64,000 nucleotides of DNA from SKHV01 sp963678565 (GTDB lineage: Bacteria; Bacteroidota; Bacteroidia; Bacteroidales; Prolixibacteraceae): NCBI GenBank assembly GCA_963678565.1, contig OY782875.1, positions 2,852,001 through 2,916,000 on the forward strand, read 5' to 3'. The notes under the pieces were generated by a model, which was not told where the DNA came from, searched no databases, and saw only the letters and a list, made by a program, of their open reading frames with translations. Position numbers and translations under genes: made by a program. Positions 1 to 7,514 of this stretch are shown piece by piece. Each line of letters begins with the position of its first letter. The stretch's first letter is position 1.

Positions 1-149
1 GGTTGTGTTTTAATTTTAAAATGTAAAAATTTTATTTCATTATTTACTGTATCGATCTCAAGTAGATTTGAATATGCTTTATTCCAAGTGTTCTGAGCGG
101 AAATAATTACACTACCAAAAGTAAATATTATAAAAAAATATAGTTTCAT
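1..149 (-). CDS. Exported protein, N-terminal part only (cut by window edge)
   Basis: This open frame starts at an ATG (149-147) and runs off the left edge without a stop. The first residues, MKLYFFIIFTFGSVIISAQ, form a typical Bacteroidota signal peptide ending in a probable SAQ cleavage site. The rest (NTWNKAYSNLLEIDTVNNE...) matches no family I recognise. The ATG overlaps the TGA stop of the preceding lipoprotein gene in an ATGA arrangement, so the two are probably translationally coupled. It is the fourth gene of the minus-strand operon that begins at 1704. The function is unknown. Confidence 0.7.
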   Translation of the reverse strand, partial: MKLYFFIIFTFGSVIISAQNTWNKAYSNLLEIDTVNNEIKFLHFKIKTQ

Positions 150-586
150 TGGTTTATTAGTTCTTCAAGTAATTGAATCTCTTTAATATATTTGTTTTTT
201 AAATCATACCTTTTTTTGATCCTATCAAGTTCGTGAGTCGCACGTTTTTTATCACCTATATAATATGCTAACTCTGCCATTCTAATTAATGAAGAACCTG
301 CATGAGTTCCCTCTGGTTGTAATGAATAATATTTATCATATTTTTCGATTGCAATCCTTGCATAATCTTTATTTTTTGTATTAAAATATTGTTTTTGATG
401 TACGAGGCCTGAATTCCAATATGACAATGCCTCAATTTGAATTTTTTGTGGGGATTTTATTACAGGCTGGCTATTGTCTTTTGGGGGAGCAATTTTATGC
501 GTTGTAGATACTTTGCGTCTTGTTGCACAAGAACCTAACAATAAAAAAACTAATAATATAAAAAAAAATACTTTAATAGATTTCAT
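146..586 (-). CDS. Lipoprotein with TPR-like helices
   Basis: From the chosen start (MKSIKVFFFI, ATG at 586) the protein is a lipoprotein: a hydrophobic stretch leads to LLLGSC, with the lipid-bearing cysteine at residue 20. Starting at 613 would put a charged extension before the signal sequence, so the internal ATG is preferred. The C-terminal half has regular helices with Tyr/Ala spacing (AIEKYDKYYSL, AELAYYIGDKKRATHEL) that look like TPR units of the BamD/YbgF kind. The gene overlaps the upstream protease gene by about 14 nt and the downstream partial gene by 4 nt. A role as a periplasmic scaffold is inferred only; no enzyme motif is visible. Confidence 0.7.
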   Translation of the reverse strand: MKSIKVFFFILLVFLLLGSCATRRKVSTTHKIAPPKDNSQPVIKSPQKIQIEALSYWNSGLVHQKQYFNTKNKDYARIAIEKYDKYYSLQPEGTHAGSSLIRMAELAYYIGDKKRATHELDRIKKRYDLKNKYIKEIQLLEELINQ

Positions 587-1307
587 ATTTTTCCAGAATC
601 TTTTTGACATCATACATTGATTTATAATAAGTTGTTCTTGTATTATTCTCGAGAATTGAACCTAAAATTAGACCAATTGGATTGAACAAAGTATCAGTAA
701 TAATTCCTCCACTACAACCTGATAGAACAGTCGTATTGGCAAGTGACACATTTCTCCTATCAAGCAGTTTCTTATATCCTTGTAGGTTTTTATTGGTCGA
801 CAATACCTTTCCAATAGAAAAGGAAGCTATTCTATTATATGCCTGAAGCCCATTTGGGAATCCAAATGAATAAACCCCAAGATTTGTTTTGTTTAACTCT
901 TTATTAATATCATCAATATTTATGAAATATTGATTGCTTTTTCCATAACGAGTGTAATCAATGTTTTGTAAAAGTGCAATATCTGTTTCTATATCTTCAA
1001 ATATAACTATTGGCACAAAATTGCTATTAGGAGCAATTTCGTAACATGATATACTTCCAGATTTTTCCTTTTTTCTATCTTTTATTACATGTGCTGCTGT
1101 TAGAAAAAGACCATCTCCTGAGATATAAAAGCCTGTGCCAAGAGAATAGTCTTCTTCTATTATTCCTGTAGAGTCAATTGTAAATTCGCCTGTATTATTT
1201 ACCTGTATTTTTATTAGACATCTAGATAAATCTGAAAGTGAATTTATTTGCGAAAATAATTGACAGCTAAGAAATACTAGTGTTAGAAAAGAAAATATTT
1301 TATTCAT
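573..1307 (-). CDS. Secreted trypsin-like serine protease (S1/HtrA-like fold)
   Basis: The ATG at 1307 gives a clean signal peptide (MNKIFSFLTLVFLSCQLFSQ) and is preferred over the longer frame. All three catalytic residues of a chymotrypsin-fold protease are visible: His73 in LTAAHV, Asp109 in ETDIALL and Ser199 in SGCSGG. The GTGFYIS strand before the His motif is typical of the family. About 244 residues form only the protease domain, with no PDZ, so this is not a full HtrA. The start overlaps the stop of the upstream lipoprotein gene by 8 nt. Operon context with two lipoproteins suggests envelope processing or stress handling, but the substrate is unknown. Confidence 0.8.
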   Translation of the reverse strand: MNKIFSFLTLVFLSCQLFSQINSLSDLSRCLIKIQVNNTGEFTIDSTGIIEEDYSLGTGFYISGDGLFLTAAHVIKDRKKEKSGSISCYEIAPNSNFVPIVIFEDIETDIALLQNIDYTRYGKSNQYFINIDDINKELNKTNLGVYSFGFPNGLQAYNRIASFSIGKVLSTNKNLQGYKKLLDRRNVSLANTTVLSGCSGGIITDTLFNPIGLILGSILENNTRTTYYKSMYDVKKILEKYEIY

Positions 1308-1704
1308 ATTTTTTGATTTTATCTTCAGCAAATTTTTTATAGCCTAATATCTGATCTTTACCTCCAGAAACACTTGTAATTACCTTCTCATTTTTTAGAG
1401 CTGAATTAGCCAAATCCAATAGCTTTTTGGATCCCGTAACAATCTCGTTAGCAGCATCCTGACTGTCACGTTTATCCATAATGCTTCCTGTTGAATTGTT
1501 AACAGTTTCATTATATGTGTTTTCGTGTTTAATCACAATTGCCTGCTGGTTTTTTAGTTCAGTCGAAATTGTTTGATAAGTAATCTCAGTCGCAGTATTC
1601 TGCTCAACTACTCTTGTCGAATTTCCATTTTTTGTTTGTTGAGTACAGCTCATTAAGTTAATTAAAACTATAATAAGAGTCATTTTGATAATTATTGTTT
1701 TCAT
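1300..1704 (-). CDS. Small lipoprotein of unknown function
   Basis: This 134-residue protein begins MKTIIIKMTL and has a lipobox ending LMSC with Cys20, so it should be a lipoprotein. The mature part is polar, rich in Asn, Thr and Lys (TKNGNSTRVVEQNTATEI), with a probable long helix near the end (AANEIVTGSKKLLDLANSAL). I recognise no domain. It is the first gene of the minus-strand operon 1704-1, and its stop overlaps the start of the protease gene. About 70 nt upstream lies the attC-like element at 1773-1862, so the operon may be a mobile cassette-like block. Confidence 0.65.
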   Translation of the reverse strand: MKTIIIKMTLIIVLINLMSCTQQTKNGNSTRVVEQNTATEITYQTISTELKNQQAIVIKHENTYNETVNNSTGSIMDKRDSQDAANEIVTGSKKLLDLANSALKNEKVITSVSGGKDQILGYKKFAEDKIKKYE

Positions 1705-2304
1705 TTTTTTTCAAGTTTTAAATGTTAGTCTTTATTTAATCATTTATGAATTTTGGTGCAGGTTGTTAGTTTGCACCTAACGATTGTATATATACACATA
1801 CCAAACAATACTTCTCTAATACCATGCAATTAAGTGCAAACCTATACACTCGGTTTAGGGGTATACTGTTTAGATCTCTGAAATTTATTACTATTTATAC
1901 GGTATTTAAAGTATATAGAAGAGAAATATTGAACTGGGGAGTAATTTAAAACCAATCTAATTACCTAATAACGAGTACAATTTACCATTATAGGGTGTGA
2001 GTGCTCGTAGTTGCTTAAGTACTTTTGGGGCTTGGGCAACTGTGCATCGCAATAAATCGCAAAGCGAGCATTAAATACCACAATCGCTCCCCTGCCCCCT
2101 TAATCAAATCGAATCATAAAAAAAAGGTAAGGCCTAGCTTCTAGTCGTGGAATATTCCCATTGTTTCATCAATTCAGAAAAAACTTAGAGGGATCACTTG
2201 CTTTTTACCCACAATGTTTCGTAAATTATAGATCCTAAAATCTCTCAAGTAATGAACATCGCCAGGTGCTTCTTTGCTGCTAAAACTATTTAATACCCAA
2301 AACC
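1705..2304. other. 600-bp intergenic region with one palindromic element
   Basis: No convincing gene is present. The left part holds the inverted-repeat element described at 1773-1862. The remainder (1900-2300) has several short A/T and C-rich stretches, but I see no terminator, tRNA or small ORF that I would defend. The promoter of the Crp/Fnr-like gene must lie at the right end. Confidence 0.5.
1773..1862 (-). repeat. attC-like palindromic element E (short form)
   Basis: The outer arms are CCTAACGATTGTATA (1776-1790) and TATACACTCGGTTTAGG, which pair imperfectly (CCTAA, GA, TGTATA in register). Read on the minus strand the element ends in GTTAGGT, a match to the GTTRRRY core of integron attC sites, just before the 1704-1 operon. 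It contains the perfect 12-bp palindrome TGTATATATACA (1785-1796), which recurs at 7521-7532. A competing inverted repeat, GTTTGCACCTAA (1769-1780) with TTAAGTGCAAAC (1830-1841, 11/12 match), overlaps it. Assignment to the same class as elements A-C is inference. Confidence 0.4.
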
Positions 2305-2952
2305 ATGAAAAAGGACAGCCCCCTTAATCTGATTACTTTCTATCAACAGTGTTTACACAATGCTATGCTACCAAAGAGTTATATGACTTCGATTTACAAA
2401 GAAGTGATCGATCAATTACAGCAGCTCGATCCTTCTACGCTGGAAGCCTTGCATGGTCTTTTTCGTTTTGAATGTCATCCTGCGGCAACCGTGCTTCAAT
2501 GTGCCAACGATACCATTACAAAGTTATGGCTTATACGGAAGGGAATTTTGAGTTGCCAAATTGATCATCCCACTCGAAATCTTATTTATTGTTTCCATTT
2601 CGAAGGGGAGTTGGTTGGACACTACATTAACCATATCCGCAGTACACTCAATTCAATGAGCATCGAATCGATTACCGAAATAGAATGTTGGTCGGTTAAT
2701 ATGGACGCACTGATCGCCCTCCGACAAAAAGATTCAAAACTTGATGCTTTGGTCGAATGTTTTGTGGCTGCAAAATACGAGTGGGCTGAAACCTTTAATA
2801 ATAAGAAAATAAAATCGAGCGCTGAAGAACTTTACCGATGGTTGCAATTGGAATATCCGCTCTATTTTAATTTAATTCCCTTACAGCATATTGCTTCCTA
2901 TATGGGCATTACCGCAAGTACGCTGAGTCATATACGTGCACGTTTTATCTAA
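2305..2952 (+). CDS. Crp/Fnr-family transcriptional regulator (cNMP-binding-like)
   Basis: The 215-residue protein has the layout of the short Crp/Fnr-like regulators common in Bacteroidota. An N-terminal beta-roll region (about 35-130, with KLWLIRKGIL and FHFEGELVG) is followed by a linker helix and a C-terminal helix-turn-helix (about 190-215). The ending, IPLQHIASYMGITASTLSHI, is very close to the usual recognition-helix motif of this group. No cysteine cluster of the FNR type is evident, and the cyclic-nucleotide phosphate-binding cassette is not recognisable, so the effector is unknown. It stands alone. A 14-bp palindrome lies 35 nt after its stop and could be an operator. Confidence 0.8.
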   Translation: MKKDSPLNLITFYQQCLHNAMLPKSYMTSIYKEVIDQLQQLDPSTLEALHGLFRFECHPAATVLQCANDTITKLWLIRKGILSCQIDHPTRNLIYCFHFEGELVGHYINHIRSTLNSMSIESITEIECWSVNMDALIALRQKDSKLDALVECFVAAKYEWAETFNNKKIKSSAEELYRWLQLEYPLYFNLIPLQHIASYMGITASTLSHIRARFI

Positions 2953-2987
2953 AATAGCTTCACAATCGTACTAAAAAAACACCTCAC

Positions 2988-3001
2988 TTGTCATATGACA
3001 A
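2988..3001. promoter_or_regulatory. 14-bp perfect palindrome, candidate operator
   Basis: TTGTCATATGACAA is a perfect palindrome with the half-site layout (TTGnC...GnCAA) typical of Crp/Fnr-family operators. It lies just downstream of a Crp/Fnr-like gene in a long non-coding stretch. Binding by that protein is inferred, and no promoter was firmly identified next to it. Confidence 0.35.
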
Positions 3002-3260
3002 TTAATATATGCAATCGCTGTTTTATATTAGCATCCTCTAAGTACATTTAGAGATGCGTTCATTGACAAACAACTCGAATTAGCAATTAGTGGGAAGCAT
3101 CGCACGATCGTTGTTTGACCTCCAAGGCACCGTCGTATTCCCTACGTTTTGAGTCTTGTATGGATTGTTTGAAAAATAAATCGTCGGACCTTAAATTCCA
3201 ATGCAAAATGGTGCTTACAATATAGGTAGTTTACAAACTGAAAAAAGCTCTTTTTAAGGC

Positions 3261-3428
3261 TTGAAAAGGAGTTATTCAATATTAAACAGCTTGAGTTATA
3301 GGTTGAACTCCTCCTGTTTTTGTTTGAACAGCGTTGGTTTTCTATTGAATAGCGCCTGTTTTTGTTTGAACAAGGCCGGTACTCTATTAAACAGCGTTGG
3401 TTTTTGTTTGAACAGAGGCCTTGCCAGT
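3261..3428. repeat. 21-bp tandem repeat, about eight units
   Basis: Units start at 3261, 3282, 3303, 3324, 3345, 3366, 3387 and 3408. Each begins TTGAA or TTAAA, and the better units continue CAGCGTTGG then TTTTTGT or TTCTA. Units alternate between two types, so 42 bp is a second-order period. The exact 21-bp spacing keeps reading frames open: the plus strand reads heptads around LNS, the minus strand heptads such as SNKNRR and IENQRC. Neither frame has a convincing start context, so I call it a repeat rather than a gene. Confidence 0.8.
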
Positions 3429-3551
3429 GCCTCCGAAAAATCAGCAAAACACTGTATATATGCATCTTACAAAATACCAACAAGCTATAATTCGAGCAAA
3501 TAATAATATAAAAGTGCCGGAATAGCCTCTTAACTTTAAAATTCTACAACG

Positions 3552-4181
3552 ATGAGTAAGAATAAAGTAAGTAAAAATTTCAGTCGTAGTAAATACACTA
3601 ATCTGAAATTAAGTGAGTTTACAAAAAAGGTAATTGAAGCAATGACCGAGAATGTAAACTTCCCGAGTCCTTCACCAACGCTTGAAGCGATAGCAACAGC
3701 CGATGCGGCTTTTGATAGTGCTATTGAGAAAGCCGATGGTGGTCTAAAAATCGACACGATGAATAGAAATAAGTGTCGTACTGAACTAACCACGCTATTA
3801 TCGGATTTGGCCGATTATGTTCAATTTGTAGCCAAAGGCGATGAAATAATGATAGAAAGTAGTGGTTTCAATCTTAATAGAACAAAGAAAGAGCCTATCG
3901 GAGAACTTCCGAATGCAAGTAACCTAAAAGTGAAAGCGGGTCCTAATTCAGGAAGTATGATTGTGAGTTGCAAGGCAATTTCAGGAGCTATGTTTTATGT
4001 ATTTGAATATACCGATGCACCTGCTACCGCTGAAAGTAGTTGGAAAGAGGTGACTTCGACAAAACATCAAGTACAAATCGACGGACTGACCAGTGGGCAT
4101 CAATATGTATTCCGTGCCGCTGGTGGTGGTGCTGATCCTTCGCGAAATTGGAGCGCCGGTATCAGTAGTTATGTAATGTAA
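3552..4181 (+). CDS. Fibronectin type III domain protein
   Basis: The 209-residue protein has an N-terminal helical part (about 1-105; KLSEFTKKVIEAMTENVNFP, then AIEKADGG and TELTTLLSDLADYVQ) and a C-terminal FN3 domain (about 120-209). The FN3 features are the first strand NLKVKAG, the core Tyr/Phe strand MFYVFEYTD, the GLTSGHQYVFRA strand and the ending WSAGISSYV. There is no signal peptide, so it is probably cytoplasmic or exported by a non-Sec route. Small proteins with this FPxPxP helix plus FN3 layout occur in Bacteroidota, with no function known to me. It stands alone, 120 bp after the 21-bp repeat array. Confidence 0.75.
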   Translation: MSKNKVSKNFSRSKYTNLKLSEFTKKVIEAMTENVNFPSPSPTLEAIATADAAFDSAIEKADGGLKIDTMNRNKCRTELTTLLSDLADYVQFVAKGDEIMIESSGFNLNRTKKEPIGELPNASNLKVKAGPNSGSMIVSCKAISGAMFYVFEYTDAPATAESSWKEVTSTKHQVQIDGLTSGHQYVFRAAGGGADPSRNWSAGISSYVM

Positions 4182-4679
4182 ATGGGATCTTTGGCACTTT
4201 TATTTTGCTTTCTTATTTCTAAAATTCGGCTGATTATCAATAGAGCTTTACGTTAGGTTGTTCTGGTTTCGTTGCATGATTTGAACTTGCAACACCAATA
4301 CTTTTCCCTTCTCCTAAAGCCGGAGGGGCTATTCCTTTTTCATTGAGTTAAAGGAATCAAAAATCTAGAAAAAAAGTTGCTGCGAACTACTTTCCGGTGG
4401 CTGAGCACTTCGAAACCTTTTACCGTATAAAATAAAACCTGATCAACCCGATTGTTGGATTGCTTTCAGTCTCAAACATTATCATTTAACCGATATGGTT
4501 TGTTTTAAGTGGCTACAACGGTAAATTGTATGTTGTAGCTCGTTCCTGTCCGCGAGGACGGAACGATGATGAAAGAGCCGCAGTTACAAAACTGCACCAA
4601 CCCCGCTCTGAAATATGTACTTTGTTACCAATAGTGTTTTATAAATTTTAATGTTATAACAATTTGGTTATTTACGATA
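4182..4679. other. 498-bp intergenic region carrying element A
   Basis: No gene is seen. The right part is the palindromic element A (4511-4632). The left part holds a short inverted repeat (GTTGCA at about 4271 and TGCAAC at about 4287) and a GTTAGGT core-like word near 4253, which may be a degraded recombination site. Nothing else stands out. Confidence 0.45.
4511..4632 (-). repeat. attC-like palindromic element A
   Basis: The element follows the 3' end of the kinase gene at 4680. It contains AACGGTAAATTGTATGTTGT (4517-4536), identical to a stretch of element B (6014-6033). The centre folds as two hairpins. One is CGTTCC-t-GTCC/GGAC-GGAACG (4541-4565) with a GCGA tetraloop; the other is GCAGTT/AACTGC (4580-4595). 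The outer arms (4511-4540 and 4605-4632) pair only loosely. It is the most diverged of the three large elements, and the core word is TGGTAAC rather than GCCTAAC. Confidence 0.5.
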
Positions 4680-5951
4680 TTATGATTTTTGAACAGTAAA
4701 TTTAAAAGTGCTACCTATATTTTCTTCGCTTTCGATAATTAGCTTACCACCCTGTTTCTCAATAAGTTCTTTTGTAATAACTAATCCAAGTCCAACACTT
4801 GATTCTCCATTTACACCATTTCTATTTGTATTAATTTCAAAATTAAACAGATTCTCCATCATTTCTTTATTCATTCCTATACCCTTATCCTTAATAATAA
4901 TTGCAATATGCTTTGTGTTGAATTTTTCTACAGATATTTTAATTTCTTCTTTGGCAGGTGTAAATTTTAAAGCATTTGATATAAGATTTCTAAAAATTGT
5001 TTTTAGTATAACCATATCTGCAATAACAAAAATGTTGCTTGGTACTTCTACTTTTATTTCATGTTCATTTATAGTATGATTTTCATTAAAATAATCAATT
5101 ATTTCATTGACAACTTGATATAAATTAATTGATTGAGGATTTAGTTTAATTTTGTTCGTTTGGATTCTTCCCCATTCCAAAAGCGACTCTAGAAGTTCAA
5201 AGGTTTTCTGTGATTGTATATTTATAAGCTCAGCATATTCTTGAAGTTCGTCTTTTCTGAGATTTTCTGATTTATCTGACATTAGACCAGCGAATCCTAA
5301 AATACCATTAAATGGTGCTCTCAAGTCATGTGCAATAATGTTAAATAACAAATCCTTAGATTTATTTAGACTCTGTAATTGAATGTTTTTAGAAATAATT
5401 GATTTTTTAAAATAATTTATAATAATAAAACATAAAATTAATGCTGCTATGTATCCAAAAGCTAAATCCATTTCCCTTGTGTCATTATTGATGTAAGGAC
5501 TAATCAAATCTTTAAGAAAGAAGCGTTCTACTACAAATAAACCCAAAAGATTTGCTGTTGTAATAATTAAAATGAATAATTGATTTTTTTTATTGGAGAT
5601 TGTAATGAATACTAAAATAAAAACAATAAAGAGCGAAGGTATTGAACCATTTAGACCACCGTTGAATATATACAACAAGTTCAAAAACAGTAAGGATATA
5701 ATAAAATATGCCAAGGGGCTGTATTTATTTTTAAACCGGGCGTTGAAATAAAGCAGAAAATATAACAAAATAAAAATCCCTACGATTAAGGTTAACATTC
5801 TTGGCATACCTAAAAATAAATCCCAAATTATACCCAAAGCAGCTCCCAATAAAGTAATTAAAGATGCAGTTAAAAATATTCTTCTTTCCAAACTATTTTC
5901 ATTTGATTCTCCAAAGAATATCCTAGAAAAGTATTTAATAGTTGATTTCAT
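4680..5951 (-). CDS. Membrane sensor histidine kinase
   Basis: The 423-residue protein has an N-terminal membrane part with about six helices (residues 25-180) and no large periplasmic loop. It then has a HisKA domain with phospho-acceptor His208 in IIAHDLRAPF and an HATPase domain with the N-box (NLISNALKFTP), the G1 box (DKGIGM) and the G2 box (GLGLVI). It ends at the HATPase domain with no receiver. The membrane-embedded sensor suggests detection of a lipid-phase or membrane signal. No response regulator lies next to it. It is bounded by elements A and B, so it sits like a cassette gene. The cognate regulator is unknown. Confidence 0.85.
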   Translation of the reverse strand: MKSTIKYFSRIFFGESNENSLERRIFLTASLITLLGAALGIIWDLFLGMPRMLTLIVGIFILLYFLLYFNARFKNKYSPLAYFIISLLFLNLLYIFNGGLNGSIPSLFIVFILVFITISNKKNQLFILIITTANLLGLFVVERFFLKDLISPYINNDTREMDLAFGYIAALILCFIIINYFKKSIISKNIQLQSLNKSKDLLFNIIAHDLRAPFNGILGFAGLMSDKSENLRKDELQEYAELINIQSQKTFELLESLLEWGRIQTNKIKLNPQSINLYQVVNEIIDYFNENHTINEHEIKVEVPSNIFVIADMVILKTIFRNLISNALKFTPAKEEIKISVEKFNTKHIAIIIKDKGIGMNKEMMENLFNFEINTNRNGVNGESSVGLGLVITKELIEKQGGKLIIESEENIGSTFKFTVQKS

Positions 5952-6010
5952 GTTTTCTTTTGTAAATTTTCACTTTTCAAACTTAAGAAAGTTTTTGGTT
6001 TAACATTATT

Positions 6011-6146
6011 GGTAACGGTAAATTGTATGTTGTCGGTGCGGACTTCGAAGAGCGTCTGTGTCCAATAGGACATGACGGTCAAGAAAGGAGCAGAGGCAAC
6101 GCATACCACTGTACCCGCAATGCAATTTGCAACTTGTTAGGCATTG
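6011..6146 (-). repeat. attC-like palindromic element B
   Basis: The element follows the 3' end of the 6152-6742 gene, whose stop lies about 10 nt away. On the minus strand it opens with GCCTAAC (6142-6136), a match to the RYYYAAC core. The outer arms pair imperfectly (GTAACGGTAAATTG... with ...GCAATTTGCAACTTGTTAGG). The centre is a strong hairpin, CGTC-tg-TGTCC/GGACA-t-GACG (6053-6077). Around it lie GCGGACTTCGAAGAGCG (6038-6054) and AGAAAGGAGCAGAGGCAAC (6082-6100), both repeated almost exactly in element C. Confidence 0.65.
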
Positions 6147-6151
6147 GCTTT

Positions 6152-6742
6152 TCATTTATTTCTTTTTACAATATCATCGGATGTTCCAAACTCACCGTCT
6201 TGTCCTGCCGACGTTAAAGTATAGTTTAAAGAATCTGTTTGAGAGTAATTATATTTATTCTCCCAACTGTCTGTGAGCCAGCCAGCCCAAATTGGTTTGG
6301 TTCGAACAAATGATTCGTAGTCAGATGGATATTTTTTGAAGCTGTAAAAATATGAATCCAACTGTTTGGCAATCTCAGTCATTTCCGATTGTGTATTCTT
6401 TTCATTAAAGTAGTGGTCAGATGCATATTCTCCACCTTTTGTGAAAGAAACCAAGGACAAATAGAAAATACCAGGGATAATAAAAATAACTACAACGAAG
6501 CTGAATATTAGATTTTTCACAGCTTTGCTTTTTCCTTCCTTTTTTTCTGTTTTCAGATAAATGTCAATTAGAGACCAAATCATTGTTCCTGTGAACAGAT
6601 ACGCCAAGGGAATAAAGGGAACTAAGAGCCATAAAAATACCGATAAGAAAATCATAAGAATTCCTTTCCAATAGTCTCGAAGGTAGAGTTGTCCTGTTCC
6701 CGGAATAATAATTGAAAATAAAAAAGGTAAAAGTGTTCTCAT
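6152..6742 (-). CDS. Membrane protein: TM2-like domain plus GspG-like tail
   Basis: The 196-residue protein begins with a TM2/DUF5683-like membrane part. PGTGQLYLRDYWKGI and then two hydrophobic segments up to WSLIDIYL are typical of that family. A third membrane segment follows (about 75-100). The last 80 residues resemble the C-terminal half of type II secretion pseudopilins: a helix, KYPSDYE, a GW..DSWENKYNY strand and the ending SAGQDGEFGTSDDI, which recalls the calcium-binding loop of GspG. There is no prepilin peptidase motif at the N-terminus, so it is not a pseudopilin itself. It stands alone between elements B and C. The function is unknown. Confidence 0.7.
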   Translation of the reverse strand: MRTLLPFLFSIIIPGTGQLYLRDYWKGILMIFLSVFLWLLVPFIPLAYLFTGTMIWSLIDIYLKTEKKEGKSKAVKNLIFSFVVVIFIIPGIFYLSLVSFTKGGEYASDHYFNEKNTQSEMTEIAKQLDSYFYSFKKYPSDYESFVRTKPIWAGWLTDSWENKYNYSQTDSLNYTLTSAGQDGEFGTSDDIVKRNK

Positions 6743-6776
6743 AGTTTAGTCTATTTCTTCGTCTTTCAAGCTGATG

Positions 6777-6907
6777 CCTAGCGGTCATTTGCAAGTTGTC
6801 GTTGCGGATTTCGAAGAGCGTTTTTGTCTGCCGACAAAAATGCTAGAGAAAGGAACAGAGGCAACAAGTTTACAGAAACCCGCACTGCAATATACAAATT
6901 GTTAGGG
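6777..6907 (-). repeat. attC-like palindromic element C
   Basis: It follows the 3' end of the 6915 gene. On the minus strand it opens CCCTAAC (6907-6901) and closes GCTAGGC (6782-6776), close to attC core sites. The outer arms match in register (TAACAATTTGTATATTGCAGTGCGG against the complement of 6779-6806). The central hairpin is AGCgTTTTTGTC/GACAAAAAtGCT (6817-6844) with loop TGCC. It shares GCGGATTTCGAAGAGCG (6804-6820, 16/17) and AGAAAGGAACAGAGGCAAC (6847-6865, 18/19) with element B, while the hairpin tip differs completely. Confidence 0.65.
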
Positions 6908-6914
6908 GTTGGGT

Positions 6915-7475
6915 TTATGGATATGTAAATCCAAAGCCAAACTCTATTAATCTTTCATTTTTAAATTTGTATTTGGAATAATACTCAGGCATATTATAAG
7001 TTTGTAAGAAGTCTGAGTTTTTAAAATCATTCAATAAGTATATTATAGTTTCTGTTTCTGAGCTAGTATCTGTTTTCATTTTATAATTGTTACCTAAGAT
7101 ACTAATTAGAGTTTCTTTGTCGATATATAATTCAACACCATTTTCTGTTTTGAATTTATCAATTGTTTGAATCTTATGGATGCAATTAATCGTATCCGTT
7201 AAGGTTGAAACTTTTATTTCCGCTGTCTGATATCTATAACCTCCAGCATGGAAGAATAGTGTAATTTGTTCGTCTCCTAATTTGTTTAATAGTTGTGCTT
7301 TGTGACCCGGACCTCTGTAATCTATATATTTTGAGATGTCAGGAATTGTAGTTTTTAAAGAAGTAGTATCAAATAACTCAATACCGTTTATCGAAATATC
7401 AGGATTAAAACTTTTATTTTGACTAGAAATATTAGATGAAATTAGAATTAATAATATCAATAAACTTAATCTCAT
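6915..7475 (-). CDS. Exported protein of unknown function
   Basis: The ATG at 7475 gives a signal peptide (MRLSLLILLILISSNISSQ). The longer start at 7514 lies inside the core-like word GTTATGGGT and is less likely. The mature protein has about 168 residues, with beta-rich stretches (SINGIELFDTTSLKTT, AQLLNKLGDEQITLFFHAGG, YRYQTAEIKVSTLTD) and no cysteine motif or known domain that I recognise. It stands alone between the TGTATATATACA word at 7521 and element C, like the other single genes of this stretch. No function can be offered. Confidence 0.6.
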   Translation of the reverse strand: MRLSLLILLILISSNISSQNKSFNPDISINGIELFDTTSLKTTIPDISKYIDYRGPGHKAQLLNKLGDEQITLFFHAGGYRYQTAEIKVSTLTDTINCIHKIQTIDKFKTENGVELYIDKETLISILGNNYKMKTDTSSETETIIYLLNDFKNSDFLQTYNMPEYYSKYKFKNERLIEFGFGFTYP

Positions 7476-7514
7476 AATTGCTATTTTTTGCAGTATTGTC
7501 GTAACCTTACCCAT

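Larger units (their letters stand above)
2953..3551. other. Non-coding stretch with palindrome and 21-bp repeats
   Basis: Between the regulator gene and the FN3 gene there is no gene I can support. The stretch holds the palindrome at 2988-3001 and the 21-bp tandem repeats at 3261-3428. The open frames that cross the repeats on both strands (3261-3503 plus, 3142-3483 minus) are explained by the repeat period being a multiple of three. The promoter of the FN3 gene should lie in 3430-3550. Confidence 0.5.

Noticed and set aside
573..1307. Full HtrA/DegP protease
   Set aside because: There is no PDZ domain and the length covers only the protease fold.
3261..3428. CRISPR array
   Set aside because: The unit is 21 bp with no unique spacers between copies, and no cas genes are present.
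3142..3503. Two opposite open frames over the 21-bp repeats as protein genes
   Set aside because: Both are open mainly because the repeat length is a multiple of three; neither has a good start context or non-repeat domain.
6023..6217. Small plus-strand protein gene in element B
   Set aside because: The frame lies across the palindromic element and the end of the opposite gene, with no ribosome-binding context.
4511..6907. Insertion sequences or MITEs instead of cassette sites
   Set aside because: No terminal inverted repeats with target duplications and no transposase were seen; positions at gene 3' ends fit cassettes better, though a MITE origin is not fully excluded.
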